From positions 154,814,001 to 154,878,000 of the forward strand of contig JBITNC010000001.1 of NCBI GenBank assembly GCA_050084985.1: DNA of 64,000 bases, written 5' to 3'. A program made the translations under genes and the position numbers. This document shows positions 1 to 10,820 of this stretch, piece by piece. Positions within the stretch are counted from its first letter, which is position 1, and every line of letters begins with the position of its first letter. The notes under the pieces are model-generated. The model was given only the letters and a program-made list of their open reading frames with translations, was not told where the DNA came from and did no database searches. This DNA is from Nageia nagi (lineage: Eukaryota > Pinophyta).

Positions 1-84
1 GGAACTTGAAATAAGAAAAATGAGCATAAGATAGTCAAGAAGCACATATCAATCATCCAACATTTAATATAATCAAACAACTAT

Positions 85-351
85 GACTACTTTGCACACA
101 TATCATCAATAATCCTTAAAAGTGGATTTTTATAAAATCTTATGGTTGTGAATGGCCTAGTAGAAATGTATAAAAAATATGGAATCATAAAAATGGAACA
201 CCAATTATTTGATAAGATGCATAATGCAAACATAGTTTCATTGACTGCAATATATGCAATTGATGCATACAATAAGGATCCATTTAAATTCATTGATCTG
301 ATGAAATACTTAGAATAAACTCTAACAATATACCCTATGCATATATTTTAA
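85..351 (+). pseudogene. PPR (PLS-type) protein gene fragment
   Basis: In one + frame the translation reads like the C-terminal PPR repeats of a PLS-class pentatricopeptide protein. A segment like ILKSGFL precedes VVNGLVEMYKKYGIIKM and HQLFDKMHNANIVSLTA (about 142-243), then KDPFKFIDLMKYLE (about 271-315). These match the family pattern of a 'valid MY.K.G' repeat followed by 'A..vFd.M...n.vsWtamI'. Proteins of this family bind organelle RNA and act in editing or processing. This copy is dead: it has in-frame stops near 130 and 316, lacks the Trp of the 'SWTAMI' motif and is cut by the window edge. Similarity fades after about 350. It is the only recognisable relic of a non-transposon gene in the window and may itself be a retro- or transposon-carried fragment. 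Confidence 0.78.
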
Positions 352-1098
352 ACCCTTTATCTATTCTATCACTATCTCTAATACCATAATTTATGTTAAG
401 GCTTATGCCATGTTTTATTTTCTAAGGCTATATCAAATGCCAAGTGATGCTAAATTTGATGCCAAATGTTAAATTTTAGTAGTGATATGAGGAAGAGATG
501 TAGTAATTACCTAAGAATTTTGGAATAATTCAAAAATATAATAGGAAAGGCATAAGATATTAGTATTATGAAGAATTAAATGCTAAATAAGAGTGTATGG
601 CCCCATTTATCATCCAATAGTGATAGAATATTTAGAATAATGGAAAAGAAATCAAAATACTAGTGTTAATTCTCAAATATCATCTAATGATAATGCTAGA
701 AAAATAATTCATAATTCAGCTCATTCATTATGTTCAAGTGGAATTCCCCTATATATTAATATATTTTGTAGTGTTGATGTAATTTTTGAGATCCTTATAT
801 TCCTCTCTCAATTTTCAAAATTACTTTTTAAGAGAAAAAATGAGACCCATGTTTATCTATGAGCTTATTTTGGATTAGATTTGAAAGGAGAAGAAGATAT
901 AGTAGGTTCCCCTACTACACTAACTTTATTTCTATTTTCACCATTATAATTAGGGTTATTTAGTTTGGAAAAGGGGTGGTGTGAGTTTCTTTTTTCATTG
1001 GTTAAGTAATCAAAAATATCATAGGTGCATGATTAATTTGAATGTAAAATAGTTAGGATTCCATTCAAAAATCTATCTTCTAACCTAATAAAAAAAAC
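352..1098. other. A+T-rich sequence without recognisable gene
   Basis: No reading frame or repeat I can name. It may include strongly decayed downstream sequence of the PPR gene (a frame near 490-620 is weakly suggestive). It ends at the left border of the chromovirus LTR. Confidence 0.4.
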
Positions 1099-4000
1099 TA
1101 TCACATACCAAAATCCTTCACATTTTTACTTTTGAAAATAATAATTAAATATTATCAATTCATGAACTTTCTCATTATGTGACTATGGGTTTGTGCAAGG
1201 TTTTAGGTTTAGGTATCCTTATCACTTGATGTATTTTAGATAAGGTATTTAGTATCCTTTTACTAATTTATATGCCAATCACATAAGATAAACAAGTTAA
1301 TAAAACTCATTTGATATTATTCATTTTTGAAAATATAATTAATAAAAGAAAAAATAAAAGAATGAAAATAAAGTAATAAATATTAAAGACTATACTAATG
1401 TATAAATCTAAACTAATTCCCTCCCACATAGCCAAACCTAAGCCACACTAACCTTATTCTACCTATTATATTGTATTGACTATTATTCCAAACATTGATA
1501 AATGTTAGTAGCACTGAGGGGAATGTTGTGTAAAGTGTGGATGCTACCAAGTGGATGGAAATCCATCATTGATTCTAGGGAATTATGTAGAAACTCCTTA
1601 TATTTTTCTTATCCTTTAGTTTCATTCAAGGGTTTCATGGTGGAATAATGAGTTGGGGATTTTACTACTCCATAATTTCTCATGATGTGTATAAGTGGTG
1701 TTGAGGGAGGAATTTCAATTGTGCATGTGAGGGAGTCTTGTTTGGTATAGCATTCACCATGATGGGATTTTTTGGAGGTTTCAAAGTGTTGATTTCATCT
1801 CTTGTACTACATATTCTAAGGGTTTTTAACTATAGCATGGAAATACCATGAATGGAGGTGATTTACCAACATGTATGGGAAATTAGTTACCTTTTAATAT
1901 TTAGCTATTTGAGGGGAACCTTCCTCCATTCAATAGTACTCTCATGTATCCATGCTCATTTTTGACTTGGAATTGGAGATCTTGAATTAAGGTTTTGGCA
2001 TAGTGTTGGTGCTCCTTTGGATTATAAAATGTAAGCAAATACTTCTAGATGCTTAGGTGCAATTGGTTTTACTTTCACTTATCTCTAAATAGGGCTTTAT
2101 GTATAACTCTTATAGTTCATAATAAAAAAACATAGATACTATTTGTATTTCTTAATTCATAAAATAAAAAGAAATTTGAATAGATTGCATTATTTACCAT
2201 ATTGCATTTAAATTTTGAATGGTTTTATATATTGTGAATAAATTTGTTATATAGTCATTTAATTGCATAGCACATAGGGAATAAATATGTTCATATCAAG
2301 AATTTATATATCATTTCATTTCATAAATGCACATTGCTTACTTGCATTTGGATTTTTCTTTATAATATTATATGATTTGTATGTACATTTGGTATATGAA
2401 TAGACTATTGAACCTTCCTCCATTAAAAAATTATCTTGGAGCCAAACCTAAAGCAACAACTTGAAGCAAAAATATAAAACCAAAACTTGAAATACAATAA
2501 GGAATTAGCATTAAACAAAAGGAGTGAAACCAAAACTTGAATGATAATGTGTAAAAGTTGTATCCTTTTAAGAAAAAAAGGTTATATAGGATTATGTAAT
2601 CAAATGTATCTAAGCTTTTATCTCTAAAAGTTAGAAAATTAATCTCTTATTATTAGGATTTATTTTCACCTTTGTAATTTTAAAATTATAGGCACTCTGA
2701 TGTAGATTCCTGCAAGTGATCAAAATAGATCTCCAAAATTGTTTACAACACAAGAGTAAATCAATAGAAGAATAAAATTTACAACAAGAATTATTTATTC
2801 CTTTGAAAATACATTATCCCCTCAAAAGGATTATAATAATATTTTATAAAGCATCTTTTAGTTTTTTTCTAATTTTAAAAATGCCTAAAATATATCTTTG
2901 ATGAGGCCCAAAATGAAGCCATGCATCCATTTATTCAATACATGTAGTTATTCTAAAAATAGAACCTAAAGATAGAACTAAAAGTAAAAGCAAAATTTGG
3001 GTTGCATGATAAATATTTTAGGACTTGAAATTGTCTCCTATGGGACATGTTACAATCTTGTAGATTTTTAAATTTTGTATGATTTAAAAAAAATGGATTC
3101 AAAATGATATCTAGATCAAAATTTATGCCCTTTTAAAATACCGTATAAAGAAAGTGTAATTGGATATTGCAGGTGCATCACACTCATTGAGGACCTTGAG
3201 ACTTTGGATGAAGTATAGAAGAAATTTTGAGATAGAAAGCATTATTGTTTTATACTCTTGATACTCTAGATGTATATGCAGTTGTAGGAATATAATGAAT
3301 TCAATTTGTTAAAGATTTATAGCTAGGATATGATATATGGAGTTCATTTTAGTTATAGATATATAGTATCTTTTGGTTTACAACTTCAATCATAGAAGTT
3401 TAGCTTTTGGATTGGACATGTGTATTTTAGTCTATATGATGATATAGTATATAAAGAATTTATTAGGATTTCCATTGATGTCTTATCTATGGATACTTAA
3501 AACCATGAATATAAATAAATTGTTGTTTGAATCTTGTGAAGATACATCTATTGTTTATACTTTGATATAATTTATTTATGAAGTTAAAAGTGAATGAGTT
3601 CACACTTTTTTATAAGAATTGTTGGCATATTTCATTTACCTATAGATGTAAATTTCATTTTGAGCACATGTAGATATGAATATTAATGTGAATACCTATA
3701 GACATGGACTTAAATAGGAATGCTTTCACACAAGAAGCATAATTGTGAATACTTGTAATAATGAAAGTTATTATTCACATATGATTCAGTATTTGAGATC
3801 TTTTATAAATTATTAATTTAAATGTTGTACACTAATGTTATATCCAAACATGTAGCCTTATTATAAGGGTATTGAAACATTAGTATCATCATTGGATAGG
3901 AGATTTATTACTAGATTTTTCATGATAAATATAATGACATAATTAAATCACACTAATGGAAATGTAGTTAAGTTGATTCATAAATGTTGAAGTTGAACTC

Positions 4001-4343
4001 AAACTACAAATGTATGAACTATGAACTATGGATCTTGTTAAGTGGAATGTAGTTGAATCATGTTAAGTGGATACAACTAAAAATCATATATGGACTATGT
4101 CAATAATTATGTACCATTGGTGAATTGTAATCTTGATTTTATTTATAAATAGATTTGATGTTGATAAAGAATCCTTACATCTAAGCTTCATGATGTCTAC
4201 AACACTATCTTGAATGATAAAATAAGCTAAGTCTTATTATATTGTGAATTGCATTTGCTTATATGAATTGAATATTAATAAAAAATTTATGTGGTCAATA
4301 GTTTGCATATAAGTTTAGTATATCAAAATGTTCATATTTGAAA
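1099..4343 (+). repeat. Chromovirus 5' LTR
   Basis: It matches 8865-17830 along its length after removal of the nested insertion; for example 1110-1230 matches 8880-9000 and 3540-4340 matches 17000-17830. The start is set by alignment to the TG that follows the polypurine tract at 8865. The end lies 2 bp before the primer-binding site. At about 3.2 kb it is long for a chromovirus LTR. It carries a segment (about 2703-3184) that the other LTR lacks. Confidence 0.8.
2703..3184. other. Segment present in only one of the two chromovirus LTRs
   Basis: On either side of this stretch the two LTRs align (before: around 2690 with 16635; after: around 3205 with 16660), but the right LTR has only a few bases in between. 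It is either an insertion here or a deletion there. CCTGCAA occurs near the left end (about 2709), and its reverse complement TTGCAGG near the right end (about 3168), so a small inverted-repeat element is possible. No coding content is seen. Confidence 0.4.
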
Positions 4344-4345
4344 TT

Positions 4346-4363
4346 TGATATTAGAGCCCATGA
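4346..4363 (+). promoter_or_regulatory. Primer-binding site, initiator-Met tRNA type (degenerate)
   Basis: TGATATTAGAGCCCATGA lies 2 bp after the 5' LTR and resembles the common plant retrotransposon primer site TGGTATCAGAGC, with G-to-A and C-to-T changes. Confidence 0.75.
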
Positions 4364-4377
4364 TTCTATTTTTTTAG

Positions 4378-5500
4378 TTGAACTTCGATATGCTCAATAA
4401 CTCTTTATATTACAAAATGAAAGTGGTTGGAGCATTAAGGGGTAGAGGTAGAAGTAATGGTCATGGAATATGTAGAGGTAGAGGAAGAAATAATGGTCTT
4501 AGTCATAATATTATGGAAATAACCTCTAAAACTTCTCATTTTAGTGACATTCCTAGTGTTAGATCATTTATGCAAATTCCTTAGCAAGATGGGGAAATAA
4601 TGATGGAGTACTTGAGAAAGTAATTACAAGAAAACCAACAAGTAATTGCTCCAAGTTTAAATGCACAACCAAGAATATATCATGGTGTACCAAAGAATTG
4701 CTTGATGCAATAAAGGGATCACATTACCATTGAGTTAACCAAATACATGAGGTATTTCCTACTGTATAAGTTCAATGGTAAGAATTCAAAGGAAGAAGAG
4801 AGATGATTTATTAAATTAGAATCTCATTTTATAATTAAGGGGCATAGAAATCATACAAATTCCACTATTGCAGCCATTAATTTGATTGGAACTACTTATG
4901 AATGGTGGAATACATATATTTCTAATGCATCAAAACTTATTGTAGATGTTGATTGGGAAGAATTCACAAGACTCTTTAAGGAGAGGTATTTTTCAAATCA
5001 ATTCCGTGCTAAAAAACAAAATAAATTCTTCAAACTAGAATAGAAAAGTTCTTTAGTTAAGATCTATTATCCATAATTCATTAAACTCTTGAGGTACATG
5101 CTAGAATTTAAAAAGAATGAAAAGGTAAAGACTCATATATATATCTTGGTATTAAAAATTAGAACTAGGACTACCATTAACTTGCATAATCTAGTCTCAA
5201 TACAAAAAGCCTCAAAAATAGAAAAATAAGAGGAGATTAATTTAATTTATAGGAGGGTTTCTTTAGAACAATAGTAAGCTAATAAGATAGAAAATAAAAA
5301 TAATAATAAAATGAAAATTTTTGATCAACCATGTTGGAATAATAACCAAAATAAAAATAATAAGTAGAGCTAAGGATATAATAACCAGTAAAGTAAGAAT
5401 GGGAAAAAGTATTTCTAGGAAAATGAATCTAGAAGGGATGCAAAAAGAAATGAGCCAAATGAAACTGGTAGTGATTAAGTGATCTGAATAACCAACCTAT
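4378..5500 (+). pseudogene. Chromovirus gag (capsid-nucleocapsid), broken
   Basis: Structural Gag would package element RNA in cytoplasmic particles. The frame starts about 15 bp after the primer site. Its N-terminus is rich in RG motifs (LRGRGRSNGHGICRGRGR, about 4434-4488). Near 4870-5040 a capsid-type stretch is visible (NLIGTTYEWWNTYI, then WEEFTRLFKERYF), typical of the retrotransposon gag domain. A decayed zinc knuckle follows at about 5510-5555, reading CFLYGGKYYKAQYPN where the family has C-x2-C-x4-H-x4-C. Stops at about 4582, 4621 and 5041 and beyond sit mainly where Gln or Arg is expected. Not functional. Confidence 0.75.
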
Positions 5501-5639
5501 GCAAAGACTAGGTGTTTCCTATATGGTGGTAAGTATTACAAGGCTCAATATCCTAATAGGGAATACTACAATGCTAATAAAGCTAATCCAAATGATAATC
5601 ATCATATCTTTATAGTCACTAATAAGATAGAAACATATA

Positions 5640-5900
5640 ATTAAGCCTCAACCAATATTCTTGAAGGTAAAATTTGTAACCATCAAGTCTTTATTTTGAT
5701 TGACTATGGTACAACAAAATGTTTTGTATCTTATTACATTCTTGATATAGTTTCACCTAACTATGAGTTAAAAATACACCTTCATGTGGTATCTTTGCCT
5801 TCATATGAGATAATATTAGGTATGTATTGGCTACATCAAGCAAAACCCAAGGTAAGTATTCCTAAAAAAGTTATTAAGGTTACTAATAATAGTGGTGAAA
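5640..5900 (+). pseudogene. Chromovirus aspartic protease, broken
   Basis: This domain would cleave Gag-Pol. The active-site region reads DYGTTKCF (about 5701-5724) where the family has DSGATHxF: the catalytic Asp is kept and the Ser is changed. About 35 residues downstream YEIILGMYWLHQ matches the conserved ILGMDWL flap-proximal motif, with Asp changed to Tyr. It sits directly between gag and RT in the usual chromovirus order. Confidence 0.75.
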
Positions 5901-6101
5901 AGGTAGTACTACATATTTTTAAGAAAACATTTTCCATGAATCCTTTATTATCCTTACAATTATTCAAATTTGGAAAAATAAAAGTATCAAATTTTCATTG
6001 TAAAAGTGCCCTGTGATGATCAAAAAGAGGTACTTGATCCTTTTCAATAGTATCCAATCCTTAAATAATTTGAGGATGTTTTTCCAAGTGAACTTACTGG
6101 C

Positions 6102-7390
6102 ATGCCCCTAGTGAAAGAATTTGATTTCATAGTTGATTTAAAACTAGGGGATAAACCTATGTCAATAGCACCTTATCATATGACTACCTTAGAAATTCAA
6201 GAGCTAAAACTAATGTTGCAAGAACTCTTGGTTAAAGGTGTAATTAAGCCTAGTGTGTCACCTTGGGGAGCTCCATTTTTTTGTCAAAAATAAAGGCATA
6301 ACTTTGAGGTTTTGTATTGATTATAAGCTTTTGAACATGTTAACTATCAAAAATTGCTACCCATTACTAAGAATAGATGATTTGTTTGATTAGTTAAAGG
6401 ATGCATGTGTGTTTTCTAATATTAATCTTAGATTTGGATATCATCAACTAAAAATAAAAGATCAAAACACTTTTAGGATAACTTTAGAAACTTAGTATGT
6501 CCACTATGATTTTATTATTTTACTCTTTGGATTGACAAATACTCTATAGGCCTTTATGAACATGATGAATAGTGTCTTTAGAGTGTATTTGGAAAAGGTT
6601 GTTTTGTTTTTTCTTGATTGTGTTTTGATATAATGCAAGAACTAAGAGGAACATGGTAAACATCTAAGAAAAATACTAAAAATTCTTAAGAAAAATCAAT
6701 TGTATGGGAATTTGTCAATATGTGAATTTTACACTTCTCATGTCTAGTATCTTAGGCATACTATCTTTGTTGATTATTTAGTAGTATATTCCAATAATAT
6801 TGAACTAATACTTTCTTAGCTAACCCTTATAATATTTCATAAATATGAAGCTTTATGGGCCTTGCAAGTTATTATAGGAAGTTTGTGAAAGACTTATCTA
6901 AAACAACATACCCAATCACTCAACTACAGAGGAAGGGTAAGAAATTTGTATGGAATGAAAAATGTAATTTACCTTTGAATTTGATTAAATAGAATTTGAA
7001 TACAACCCCCATTCTCAAATTGCCTAATCCTCGAAAGGAATTTATATTTTGTATAGATGCTTGCATAGAAGGCCTCAAAGGTGTTCTTATGTAAGAAGAG
7101 ATGATTTTACCCTATGAATTATGAAATTTGAAGGATCCTAAAATGAATTACCCCACATAAGATTTTGAGTTAGCAACAGTTGTGCATGCTCTCAAAATAT
7201 GGCATCACTACTTATTAGGTAGGCTATATTGTTTCAAACTTGATCAACATAGTTTGCAATATTTATTCACATAATCTACCTTGAACGCAAGATAATATCA
7301 TTGGATGGAATTCCTAGTGGAGTGTGATATGTAGATTGAATACATTAAGGGAAAATAAAATAAGGTTGCAAATGCCTTAAGTAGAAAAAC
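6102..7390 (+). pseudogene. Chromovirus reverse transcriptase and RNase H, broken
   Basis: It would copy element RNA into DNA and remove the RNA strand. Recognisable RT motifs include [16 protein letters not shown] (about 6236-6283), [10 protein letters not shown] (about 6310) and NLRFGYHQLKIKDQNTFR (about 6424-6477). FGLTNTL follows, then an in-frame stop where Pro-Gln is expected. The catalytic YVDD is represented by FLDC near 6610. The RNase H part shows FIFCIDACIEGLKGVL (about 7039) and FELATVVHALKIWHHYLLG (about 7162). A decayed 'hRWMEFL' reading (YHWMEFLVE) occurs at about 7297. At least a dozen stops and several frameshifts are present. Confidence 0.85.
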
Positions 7391-7539
7391 ACATACTATA
7401 AGGATTGTTTCTAGTTATAAATCACATTTGAAAGAGAGAGTAAGCAGGTATCAAAGTAAAGATACATTTTGCAATGACTAAAAAGGAAGAATCTGATAAG
7501 GCTACAAAAGGGATTTATTTTTAAAATTGATGAAATATT

Positions 7540-8640
7540 TTATGTTGATGACAAAATAGTTATTCCTTTAGAAGGTAACCAAAGGAAGCAAATCATGTAT
7601 GAGTTTCATTTTACACCTTTCTCTATACATCTAGGTATCATAAAGATGAGAGAAAATATTAGAAAATAATATTATTGGTTACACATGAAAAAGTACATTA
7701 TTGAATATGTAACTAAGTGTCTAAAATGTCATAAGGTTAAGACTTAAAGGATTAGACCTACTAGTAGTATTCATCCTCTTGAGATTCCATCTCATAAATG
7801 GAAATTGATAAGCATGGGTTTTATTATTGGGGTTACCCAAAACCAAGTTTTATCATAATTCAATCTTTGTGATTATGGATAGACTCACCAAGGTAGCTTA
7901 TTTTATACCTCGTAATACTATTGATGATGCAATTATGATTTCTCATATATTCATAAAAAAATATTTAGGTAACATGGCTTACTAAAAAATTTATATAATA
8001 CCAAGATAGTAAGTTTACCTCAAATTTTTGGTAGGATTTGCACAAGGAAGTTCAACTTATCATCTTGAAATGAATGGGGAAATAGAGAGTGTAAATTAAG
8101 TCTAGAAGATATGCTTTATTTGTACTATATTAACACTCCTACTAAATGGGAAGGAAAATTTCATCTTGTAGAGTTTGCTTATAATAATTACTTTCAAAGA
8201 TATTTAGGCATGGAAGCATTTAAAGTACTATATGGGAAAAGGTATAAAACACACATGTCTTGGAAAAAAATCAATATAAAGTTTCCATTGAACCAAAAAT
8301 GTTATGTAAAATGGAGATACAACTTAAAAGTATACAATAGAAGTTGAAAGAAGCTTCAAATAGGATTAATAGTTTTTCAAATCTTAAAATCATAAGCTAT
8401 AAAGAGTTATAGGAAGGTGATAAAGTGTTATTACAAATAAAACCTTAGAAAAGTATGATTAAATCCTAACAACTTGTACCTAGATTCATTAGGCCTTTTA
8501 CTATTACTAAAAGAGTTAATGCAATGGCTTATAAATTGGAACTTCAAATCTTTCAAAGATGCATAATGTGCTTCATATGTCACTCCTAAAGAAGTATGTA
8601 CCAGATCCTACCCATTTTTGGAATGTACATAAACTTCAAA
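7540..8640 (+). pseudogene. Chromovirus integrase, broken
   Basis: Integrase would insert the cDNA. The N-terminal HHCC zinc finger is readable as HLGIIKMRENI followed by YYWLHMKKYIIEYVTKCLKCHK (split here, about 7628-7735). The catalytic core is poor. A stretch reading YHLEMNGEIESVN (about 8059) corresponds to the conserved 'H.qtdGqtErvN' region, and WEGKFHLVEFAYNNY (about 8147-8192) to the following helix. The C-terminus contains LLKKYVPDPTHFWNV (about 8583-8630), a hallmark of plant chromoviral integrases. Confidence 0.82.
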
Positions 8641-8689
8641 TGAGATATTTTTTTTTGTAGAAATTAAGCCTATATGACTTTTGTATTTT

Positions 8690-8815
8690 CATTCTATAGT
8701 GCTCAAAAATTGAGATATTCAAGAGTGAAAGGTGTAGTGGGATCATTATTTTGAGAAATATGCTACTTGGTAGGATGTTAATACTATGAAGCAATTATCT
8801 TTTGAATTATTTTTT
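8690..8815 (+). pseudogene. Chromodomain relic of the chromovirus
   Basis: After the integrase C-terminus one frame reads WDHYFEKYATW, a stop, then DVNTMKQLSFELFF (about 8738-8810). This fits the 'vlW....eeaTWE.e..m...yP.LF' pattern of the C-terminal chromodomain that directs chromoviruses to heterochromatin. The stop falls at the Glu after the second Trp. Recognition is by pattern only, but position and spacing are right. Confidence 0.6.
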
Positions 8816-8844
8816 AGTAATAATCCAAACTCGTACAATTGAGT

Positions 8845-8864
8845 TAAAGAAAAGGGGGAAAGTA
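8845..8864 (+). promoter_or_regulatory. Polypurine tract of the chromovirus
   Basis: AAAGAAAAGGGGGAAAGTA ends directly before the TG that starts the 3' LTR, as expected for the second-strand primer. Confidence 0.75.
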
Positions 8865-9941
8865 TGTCTCATAACAAAAGCCTTCACCTTTTTTTACTTT
8901 CAAAAATAATAATTAAATATTATTGATTCATGACCATACTCATTATGTGATAATGGGTTTTTTAGGGTTTTAGGTTTAGGTCTTCTTATCACTCGATGTC
9001 ATTGTGATAAGGAATTTAAAAGATTTCTTTTTAATGATTTATATACCTATTACATAAGATAAACAAGTTAATATAACTCATTGGATATTATTCTTTTTTG
9101 AAAATATAAGTAATAAAAATAAGAAAAAAAATTAGAAAATTAAAATTGAATAATAAATACTAAAGACTATGATTGTATTAGAGTTGTGTTAGGGTTTGAG
9201 CATATGGGAGCTTGATAGAGAGATTGTGAGGGACTAAGGAGATAGTGCATTAAGGTTGCTGTAGATTGTAATCCCTATGTTTTTTGGACTATTATAAAGA
9301 TCAAATTGGTAGTTTCTCTAGGGATGTCACCCACACTAGGTGAACCTCTTTAAATATTCTGTTAATATCTTAAGTAATTATTCTTGGTTATTTATTTTAC
9401 TTACTTATTAAAACTTTATTTTGCATATACATATATATATACCCAAAATCCCTCCCATATAGTCAAAATTTAACCCACCTTAATCTTATTTTGTACATTT
9501 CACTATATATATTATTGTTCCAAACATTGGTGAATGTTAGTATTATTGAGGGAATGTTGTGGAAAGTTTGGATGCTACCAAGTGAATGGAAGTCCACCAT
9601 TGAGTCTAGGGAATTATCTAGAAAATCCTCCTTATATTTTGCTTGTCCTTTACTACTACTCAAGGGTTTCATGGAGATATGGTGAGTTGGGGATTTTTCT
9701 ACTCTATATTTTTTAATGATGAATGCAAGTGGCATTGAGGGATTTCACCATCATGGCATTGTTTGGGGATTTCAAAGTTTTGATTCCATTTCCTATATTT
9801 CCTATTCTAAGGGGTTTTAATTACATCATATAATCAATTAAATTGTAACATTGATATATTATAGGGCAACCTCCTTGCATTCAATGTTGCTCTCATGCTC
9901 ACTTTCAACTTGGAATTGGAGGTCTTGAACTGGGGTTTTGG
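8865..9941 (+). repeat. Chromovirus 3' LTR, left part
   Basis: Begins TGTCTCATAACA and aligns with 1099 to about 2000. It is interrupted at 9942 by the gag-only element; the five bases TTTGG (9937-9941) are the left copy of the duplicated target. Confidence 0.85.
9172..9440. mobile_element. Probable solo copia LTR fragment inside the chromovirus LTR
   Basis: This stretch is absent from the other LTR, which passes directly from the equivalent of 9170 to that of 9445 (around 1385-1415). It starts near TGTATTAGAG. It contains a region (about 9317-9362) resembling the R-U5 part of copia LTRs, with GGGATGTCACCCACACTAGG followed by GTGAACC. The exact ends and target duplication were not resolved. 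Confidence 0.45.
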
Positions 9942-10798
9942 TGTTAACACATAAAAATGAATTTATGTTTTTAAATCAATAAATTAATGAAAAACATGCT
10001 TGGTCTAAATATATGTCTTGAATGTCTTAATGTGATAATATTAATGTTTTTCTTGAATGTGAATTTTATAATGATTATCTTGAATATTGCATGGATTATC
10101 TTGAATATTGCATGAATTATCTTGTTTATTGGTGTGGTTATCTTGAATGTTGTGAATTAGCCTTGTTTATGTAGATGTAGGCTGACCCATGGGTTGTATT
10201 ATCTATTATCTATATAAATAAGGGATCTAATAGTAAGTCCACAATCAAGGATACACATGATCCCACATATGGTCTTGTAGTGGCAACCCCTTTAGGTATC
10301 TCTTGATACCGCCTACAAGGTTGTGGTTTGTGTACTTCCTTTCGTGAGTTATCCTAACATCTTCGATCTATTCTGATATCACACTGCTATCTAATACATC
10401 CGTATTGAAGTTCTGGACTTGATTTAGAGGTCAAAAACTATCAAAAGAAGGCCATCGATGCTCCTTTATGAACCAAGAACACCATTGGTGCTCTCTTATC
10501 TCTGAAAAGGACCACCCGCAGTCTTCTTTTTGCATCTTCATAGGTCACTACATTTTTAAGGGGCAGTTCATCATCAGTACATCGCCAACATCTTCATCTT
10601 TTGTTGTCAGGTACGTTCTATGAGGTAAGTATACAAATTACAACCTTATTTGGTACAATTACATTTAAATTTCTAAATCAGCTATCTTGTTCATTACTAT
10701 TGAGAATAAATTGCTATCCATAGCTCAAATATAGATATATTGGGTTTGTAGATATTTACTTATTTATTTATTTGCATGCTCAATTTTATTTGTAAACA
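9942..10798 (+). repeat. 5' LTR of the gag-only element
   Basis: Starts TGTTAACACATAAAAATG and ends TTGTAAACA. It pairs with 15059-15915 at the same length of 857 bp. It contains a motif repeated three times near 10075-10130 (ATTATCTTGAATATTGCATG) and a TATA box at 10211. Confidence 0.95.
10211..10220 (+). promoter_or_regulatory. TATA box in the 5' LTR
   Basis: TATATAAATA lies 269 bp into the LTR and is identical and at the same offset in the 3' LTR (15328-15337). It is the likely core promoter for the element transcript. Confidence 0.65.
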
Positions 10799-10800
10799 TT

Positions 10801-10818
10801 TGGTGAACCCGACGTGAA
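10801..10818 (+). promoter_or_regulatory. Primer-binding site of the gag-only element
   Basis: TGGTGAACCCGACGTGAA starts 2 bp after the LTR end with the TGG expected opposite a tRNA CCA end. It is not the iMet type; I did not identify the tRNA. Confidence 0.7.
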
Positions 10819-10820
10819 AC

